In this document: piece by piece, positions 58,301 to 64,000 of the stretch
How the letters are laid out: each line of letters starts with the position of its first letter
Position numbering within the stretch: position 1 is the stretch's first letter
Assembly: GCF_017591425.1 (NCBI RefSeq)
Contig: NW_024465885.1
Location: 38,758,501-38,822,500, forward strand
Source: Ochotona curzoniae
Lineage: Eukaryota > Chordata > Mammalia > Lagomorpha > Ochotonidae
Length of the DNA: 64,000 nt
Direction of reading: 5' to 3'
Program-made: the position numbers and the translations under genes
Notes under the pieces: generated by a model
The model's input: the letters and a program-made list of their open reading frames with translations, nothing else
Databases searched by the model: none
Told to the model about the DNA's origin: nothing

Positions 58301-59395
58301 AATTATTATTATTATTGTTATCATTATTATGTTATTATTATTTTATGGTAAAATTGCACAGGGTCTGGGATTTCCCTACCTCTTCCCAAAATTCCCCCAG
58401 ACCGATTTTCCCCATATTATTACAATAATATAATAGTTCATAGTCAGTTATATGTCTATCAGTCCATTATTTAAGTCTGTCCTGAGATTGCTGATACAGA
58501 CAATGCCAGATAGTCCAGCATCCTATTGTCAAGATATATGCAACAGTTTCATTGGGAGTCAATCTTTGATTTGGAAGTAAAAATGCACACTGCATTGTAT
58601 ATTCAAATCTGGATATGTTAGACTTCATTATGCCATCACTATTCTTTCCCTCAAATGAGACGCCATGAAACAAATTCAACAGTAGGAATGAAGTTACAAG
58701 AAAAAAATTATGGCACCATGGAGTTAAACAACATGCTACTGAATAAAGAAATGAAAACAAAAACACAAAATATTTTTAGTTAAAATGATGCCACTGTGTA
58801 CTTTATGAGTCTGAGGAATTTGAGAATAGAAAAGGAAGTATTTGGAAGAAATGAAAATATAAGCAAAACCATAAAAATGCATGGATTGCAACAAAAGAGA
58901 TATTGAAAGGGTTATTGATATTACAACTTGCATGGAGGCTGCTGTATATCAGAGAGAACATATAATATTTATCCTTTAAGGATTGATTTATTTCACTGTG
59001 CATAATAGTCTATAGTTGGGACCGTCTTGTTACAAATGGTATCATTTCATTGTTTTTAACAGCTGAGTAGAATTTCATGGGGCGAATGTACCACAATTTT
59101 CTTAACCACTCCTTCTTGGATGGGTATCTGGGCTGCTTCCAAGCCTTTGCTATTATAGATTGTGCTGCTGTAAATCTAAGATTATAGTCCCCTTATTATA
59201 TGCAGTTTTCATTTCCTTTGAGTATATTTCTAGGGCTGGTGTATCTGGGTCAAATGGTAGGTTTATTTGGAGTTCTCTAAGCACTCTCCATACTGATTTC
59301 CATAGAGGTTGTGCTAGCCTACACTCCAACCAGCAATGAAGGAGGATACTTTTCTCTCCACACCCATGCCAGCAAGTGTCATTACTCATTATCAA
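58301..59395 (-). mobile_element. 5'-truncated L1, minus strand: ORF2 C-terminus plus 3' UTR
   Basis: At the plus-strand left end an (ATT)n run is the inverted tail, followed by ATGGTAAAATTGCACAGGGTCTGG and a C-rich run that is the inverted L1 3' terminus. 59,050-59,390 holds antisense ORF2 and 3' region words (AGGGCTGGTGTATCTGGGTC, GAGTTCTCTAAGCACTCTCC). Minus-strand translation at 59,153-59,395 keeps CGEKSILLHCW, QPLWKSVWR and LPFDPDTPALEIYSKE, characteristic of the L1 ORF2 C-terminal Cys-rich region. No reverse transcriptase or endonuclease part is present. Confidence 0.87.
59153..59395 (-). pseudogene. L1 ORF2 C-terminal relic
   Basis: About 80 codons open on the minus strand with the L1 ORF2 signature CGEKSILLHCW followed by QPLWKSVWRVLRELQI. 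This is the distal end of a normally ~1,270-residue protein; all catalytic domains are missing. Frame retention over 80 codons suggests a moderately recent insertion. Confidence 0.87.
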
Positions 59396-60075
59396 ATCAT
59401 TTAATATTGAATAGTATCAGCATGCAATTACTAAACAATTTCTTGATCATTTTTCAAAGAGTACTTTATGTATGACAATATCTGAATCTCAGCCAGAAAT
59501 GTACTCCATAATCCCTTCCTTTCTTTCATGTCCCACTGCTAAAGCTTTTCCATCTTAAGCATGACCACACATTGTAAACTGCTAAGACCGGGGTCAAGCT
59601 CCATAGTCACATTCCAGCACTTGGCAGTGAGAACTCCATCAGATGCTACTGAACAAGATGTCACAGATGTGTTTTCATTAGTGTCTGTCTCTGGGAAGTA
59701 CAGAATGGTGGCAAAGAAGAAAAGAATAAACTTACAGGTGAATGGCTAAGTTCCTTGTTTCAGAAATGAAAACTTGGCATGTACAACAGAGTCAGGTAAG
59801 GCAGTAACTTTATTTTTTCTCATTGTATTTGTGTATTAATACAAATGTTTGAGTAATTTTCTTGCACTAGTGCCTAACAGGATTGAAATAGCATGCATTC
59901 TCAGAGATAAACTAATTCTCTTTAGATAAACTAGTAATGGAGATTAGCAGATTGGGAAGAGAAAATATTTTGCAGAAAATCTTGATTCCTGATAAAGCTG
60001 TTAAGTACACCTTGGCTAGTTGGTACTACTAGATTTTCCACCATTTGCCTTTACCAACAATGCCATGTTACACTT
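59396..60075. other. Unique sequence
   Basis: No gene or repeat recognised. The last ~100 bp could be the upstream part of the L1 end that follows. Confidence 0.4.
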
Positions 60076-60245
60076 AAACAGAATACTGGACTTATAACTG
60101 TTGCTGAACTACTATAATAATGGAATAATACATGAGGAAATGATGGGAGTAGGAACATGCAAAGGAAAGGAGGGAAAGGAGTGGGGGTATCCATATATAC
60201 CTACAAAACTGTATCTCGTTAAATAATAATAAAATACGAAACAAA
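60076..60245 (+). mobile_element. Diverged L1 3' terminus, plus strand
   Basis: GAATACTGGACTTATAAC, a GGAAAGGAGTGGGGGTATCC G-rich run, CCTACAAAACTGTATCTCG and AATAATAATAAAATACG parallel the terminus at 38,860-39,060. Confidence 0.65.
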
Positions 60246-60779
60246 AGAGAGAGAAAACAGCTGATGGAACACAAAGCATTTTCAGCAGAGAGAGTTGGGG
60301 GAGCACTGCGATGGAAAGAGTTTCTGTCTGGGCTCTGATAGGCAGGATTCTCTCATCAGTGGACCCACCAGTGACTCTGCAGCATCAAGACAGCCCAGAC
60401 TTACTCACCACACCAAGTTCTGAAGGGCAACACCAGCGCTTTGAACACAAGGGGCTTCAGTAGTTCCCTCCCTTCCTCTCTGGCAGCTTCTTAGTTCACT
60501 GGCTCAAACAAAAGGTAAGTTGTATGTACTGTATATAAATTGTGTATATATATGTATATATACACACATATGTATTACATATAATTTTTTAAATGTATAA
60601 TTATTGGAGGAAAACAATGTAAAATTTCCTCCAACTCCCTGCTTCACCGTGGGATTGTTCTCTCCTGCCCCTGCATTGTGATATGATCCATAACAAGACA
60701 TTCTTCAATGCTAGTGACTTTCCCTGGAAGCCCAGAACTATGAACCAGTTCAACCTCTTGCCTTATGCATTGCTTAATC
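60246..60779. other. Unique sequence with a short (TA)n
   Basis: A TATATATG-type run lies at about 60,541-60,570. Nothing else was recognised. Confidence 0.4.
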
Positions 60780-61750
60780 ACAGTCTTAGGTATTTCAATG
60801 TAACTATGGAAAATGGTCCTATATTACACAGGAAGCTAATAAACAGTATATAAACAACTTCTACAAACACATAGCAATAATAAAAAAGCAGTTAATCCAA
60901 TGTTTAAAATAAACAAAATCATTGAACAGTCAGTCATCTCTGCAAAGATGGCTTATAAACTGCTAACAGTCATAGGGATTTTCAACATCAGTGAAAATAA
61001 TGGGAAAAAATGAAAATCTCAAAGCAATATTAAGTCATATTCATTAAGACTGCTATTTTACAGAAGAAAACAACAAAAAGATACAATAAAAATTCAAACA
61101 TAAAATGAGACTTGATGGAAATGTAGAGGATTTGGAACCCTGTTATGCTGTTGGTGGGGTTGTAAAGTGGTACAACTTCTATATAGAACAGCATGGAAGA
61201 ATCTCAAGAAACTAGACACTCATCTCTGTGATGCAACAATCTGATATTTAGCATTTAACCAAAGAAAGGAAAGCCATATGTTAAAGAGATATTTGCATAC
61301 ACAAATCCATAGCACCACAATGCACAGTAGCCATACGTAGAAGCAATCCAAATACTCAGTGATACATGAATAGGTAAGGATAAAGTGGTATGTGTGTAAA
61401 ATTAAATATCATTCAGACTCACCAAAGGAAGAAATTCTGGCATGTGCTTCAGCATGCATGAGCCTGGAGGATATTATGTTAAGGCAGATAAGTCGGTCAT
61501 GATGTGACAAAAACCACATTGGATGCACTAACAGAAGGTGTCCGAAACAGTTCATGTACATAGAAGCAGAAAGCAGAATCGCTGTTACTGGCAACTGAGA
61601 AAGGGAGATTTTTACAACTGGGAGATGAAGCATTGTGAACATTTATCTAACACTATTGCGAATGCATTCCACACTACTGAACAACTGACGTAAGGATGAT
61701 TTGAATGGCAAATTGTATTTTATGTCTCATTAATTGCGATAAAATGTCAG
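60780..61750 (+). mobile_element. Old L1 ORF2 3' part and 3' UTR, plus strand
   Basis: GGAACCCTGTTATGCTGTTGG, AAGAGATATTTGCATACAC, GTAGAAGCAATCCAAATACTC, ATGAGCCTGGAGGATATTATG and GAAGCAGAAAGCAGAATCGC follow, in order, the sense end of ancient (L1M-type) elements. The upstream part (60,860-61,060) resembles the ORF2 end. Frames are broken throughout. Confidence 0.87.
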
Positions 61751-62575
61751 AAAGCTCCGAAGATGACTGATGTGAATATAGCTTTACAAATGTTTTAATC
61801 TATACCCCACGCTTTAGGGATAAAAGAAAGGTAAAAACAAGAGCTGGGAGACCTGCTTCAGGACATTCAACTGGAGTGGAAATTCATGCCCCTCTACATA
61901 TGACCTATTAGGTATTTCAACGTCTACCACGTCCTGAACCATCTCTAAATCTAACAGTGCTGGTCTAATTCTCTTTATGCTTCATTGTGTAGGAGTACGT
62001 GAGGTGGAAATCAAGTAGACAGACACTGACCCACGTCGGGAAATGGTGGTGGGTGGTTGTGTTGTGTTAGAAGACGACTTTGGCATATTTTAAAACACAT
62101 ATTTGAATTAACTACTCTCGTTGCTTAAAGCTTTTTGGCTACATTAAAAGTGTAAACAGACAGATAACTCTTATTATCACAGCCTTCCCTATAAAATACA
62201 AGATCAAACAGATTCACGGACTTTCCTGGAAATTCCTTTGGTATGCACGACACACACACATACACAACAAAAAAGAATAGATTTTTATTTTATGATATCA
62301 AATTCTTTGTACAGGTTAGGAAGTGCTACTCTAAATAATTGAAGGCCACATACGTTGTATCAATCACATCCTCAAAGCACTTGTGCGTTTCATTCTTTAG
62401 TAACTCTGTGTACACCTGGTGAGGAACACTGATGTTAAGACCTGGCCCGCGGCGAGGCAGTGTCAGGGCTCACCTGAAGGAAGGAAAGTAAAATCTGAGT
62501 GTGTGGCCAGGTGGATATCGGAGATAACAACAGTGCACAAGAACCAGAAGAAGAAATGTAATTAGACAACGGATA
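61751..62575. other. Unique sequence
   Basis: A small CpG pocket lies at 62,446-62,460 (CCCGCGGCGAGG). No gene or repeat recognised. Confidence 0.4.
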
Positions 62576-62935
62576 TCTTAGTCCAATCTGCTGCAATCAA
62601 ACACCGCTGATAATCAGCTGAAAGAAAACAGAAACTTATTTCTCTCAATTCTAGACACTCTGAAATCGGAGTGGCAGAACAGGCAGGTTCTTTTCAGTAG
62701 CGACCATCCTCTTTTAGGTTGCAAAAAAATCAGCTTCTCATGTGTCCTACAAGGAAGAAACAAACCAAAAAAACAGACACAAGAAAAGAAAGAGGGACCA
62801 AAGCTGCTCTCTGCAGTTCCTTTTCAAGGTTTAAGTTCCACTCAGCAGAGCTCACATCTTGTGATCTATTTGCTTTCTCAATACCCCGCATCTTAAACTA
62901 TCCTTTTTGAAGCTGGAATTTCACCACATGAATTT
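62576..62935 (+). mobile_element. Ancient eutherian repeat, class not resolved
   Basis: CTTAGTCCAATCTGCTGCAATC, GAAACTTATTTCTCTCAATTC and CTTGTGATCTATTTGC, ending near CACCACATGAATTTTTCGC, parallel the common old repeat 'ttagtccattt.tgctgctataacaaa ... acagaaatttatttctcacagttct ... catatgaattttg'. Clearly degenerate. Confidence 0.5.
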
Positions 62936-63246
62936 TTCGCAGGACCAGAAATATTCTGTCTATAAAAATGGTCACATGGCAGATAGAGTGCTAATACCTG
63001 GGTCAACAAAAATATGTGACTACAGAGGAATCGGGAATTCTAGCACACTTTGGGCTCACTATTTTTTGTTTACAAGGGAATTTGAGCAAGAATGCGGTAC
63101 AGCAATCCATGTAAGGCTATAAAAATGGATAAAGCACATGGTGATAACAAAAGAGTTTTAATATTAGAAAATAGGAGAGGATGTCTGCATCGTCATGAGC
63201 TAATTTAGACTTAAATATTGGTGAGCCAAATGTCAATAAAAAGGAT
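62936..63246. other. Unique sequence
   Basis: Nothing recognised. Confidence 0.4.
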
Positions 63247-63580
63247 AGGGTTGGTGCAGTGGATATGCCGGCTAATCCTCCACCTTCAAGAGCCAGCATT
63301 CCACATGGGTGTCAGTTCATGTCCCAGCTGCTCCACGTCTGATCCAGCTCCATAACTCTGGCCTGTGAAAGCAGGGAAGAGGATGGTCCTGAGCCTTTTG
63401 ATCCTGTACCCACGAAGGAGATCCCAAAGAGGCTCCTGCCTTGTGGCTGCAGACCAGTGCAGCTCCTGCTGTTGTGGCCACTTGGGGAGTGAACCAGCAG
63501 ATGTAAAATCTTTCTCACTGTCTCTCCTTCCCTCTGTAAATCTGTCATTTCAAAAATAAATCAATAAATATATTTTTTTA
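63247..63580 (+). mobile_element. CSINE, plus strand, full length, moderately diverged
   Basis: GGGTTGGTGCAGTGGATATG head, CACATGGGTGTCAGTTCATG, GGAGATCCCAAAGAGGCTCC, TTGGGGAGTGAACCAGCAG, tail AAAAATAAATCAATAAATA. Confidence 0.87.
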
Positions 63581-63875
63581 ATTTCATATTATATGAAACA
63601 ATGGTAATCCCCTCCCGCACTTCTTGTGTTTTAGTATTTTTTTAAAGAGATGGCTGCAATGCAGTGAAAATTTTACCAAGATAGCCTTGTTCCAATGTTT
63701 ATGATTCTAGATCTGCAATACTGTTGAAAATAAGTCTTGATCTTTCCAAGCTTGGGAATGTTAGATGATGACTGCCGACTACCTGCTGGTGGAATAATAT
63801 CAGCAAGTTGTCCAAAATTGTAACAGGAGTTTGTTTCTTTGTTTGTTTGTCAAATAGAGCACTGGCATGTTTATT
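63581..63875. other. Unique sequence
   Basis: Short (TTTG)n at about 63,833-63,850. Nothing else recognised. Confidence 0.4.
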
Positions 63876-64000
63876 GCAATATTATTCACGAAAGATAAGA
63901 TAGAATCAATCCAGGTGCCCATCAATGGCTGAGTGAGTAAAATATTGTGACACATGTAAACATAATGGAATACCATTCAACCTTAAAACAAAACAAAACA
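63876..64000 (+). mobile_element. Old L1 3'-region fragment running off the window
   Basis: TTTATTGCAATATTATTCACG, AATCAATCCAGGTGCCCATC and TAATGGAATACCATTCAACC are the sense L1M-type 3' region, equivalent to 61,300-61,420. It ends in AAAACAAAACA at the window edge. Confidence 0.8.

Overview
This window is AT-rich, gene-poor mammalian nuclear DNA. I found no convincing protein-coding exon, rRNA, tRNA gene, CRISPR array or bacterial feature. The dominant repeat is a tRNA-derived SINE of about 320-340 bp. Intact copies start GGGCCCGG, carry Pol III A- and B-box-like sequences, have the body words ATCCCATATGGG and TGGCCTGGGAAAGCAG, and end in a pyrimidine-rich block followed by an AATAAA-type A-rich tail. 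This is the lagomorph C-repeat (CSINE). The L1 3' end at 38,594-39,060 is also lagomorph-like. The youngest SINEs (…GGAAGATCTTCCTCTCTGTCTCTCC…TTTCCAATAAA) differ from the rabbit consensus as I remember it, so I favour a pika (Ochotona) over a rabbit or hare. That last step is inference from memory.

Layout. 1-6.6 kb: unique AT-rich DNA with L1 scraps, several SINEs and a (CA)n. 6.96-13.86 kb: a diverged tandem array in which one motif block recurs seven times at about 0.9-1.05 kb spacing (after allowing for inserts), interrupted by later SINEs and a 220-nt pure purine tract. 14-29 kb: a patchwork of old SINEs, an antisense L1 relic (26.7-27.1 kb), microsatellites and unique sequence. 29.9-30.24 kb: a CpG-retaining patch open in both directions, the best non-repeat oddity. 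30.6-39.8 kb: two young SINEs with perfect target-site duplications, a 5'-truncated L1 that landed in a SINE tail, and an ancient eutherian repeat. 45.1-47.2 kb: a 2.1-kb minus-strand retroinsertion of unidentified family with a probable L1-type target-site duplication. 47.4-48.0 kb: a possible processed pseudogene. 48-57 kb: SINEs, a pentanucleotide purine tract and mostly unique DNA. 55.04-55.37 kb: the youngest-looking SINE. 58.3-59.4 kb: an antisense L1 with a readable ORF2 C-terminal relic. 60-64 kb: more L1 3' ends and one ancient repeat.

No gene network can be described. The insertions form a layered history: the ~1-kb tandem amplification predates the SINEs that split it, the 38.6-kb L1 postdates the SINE beside it, and microsatellites have repeatedly grown from the pyrimidine-rich block near SINE 3' ends. 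Family assignments come from recognising motifs by eye, and boundaries are good to about 10-20 bp except where a target-site duplication is given.
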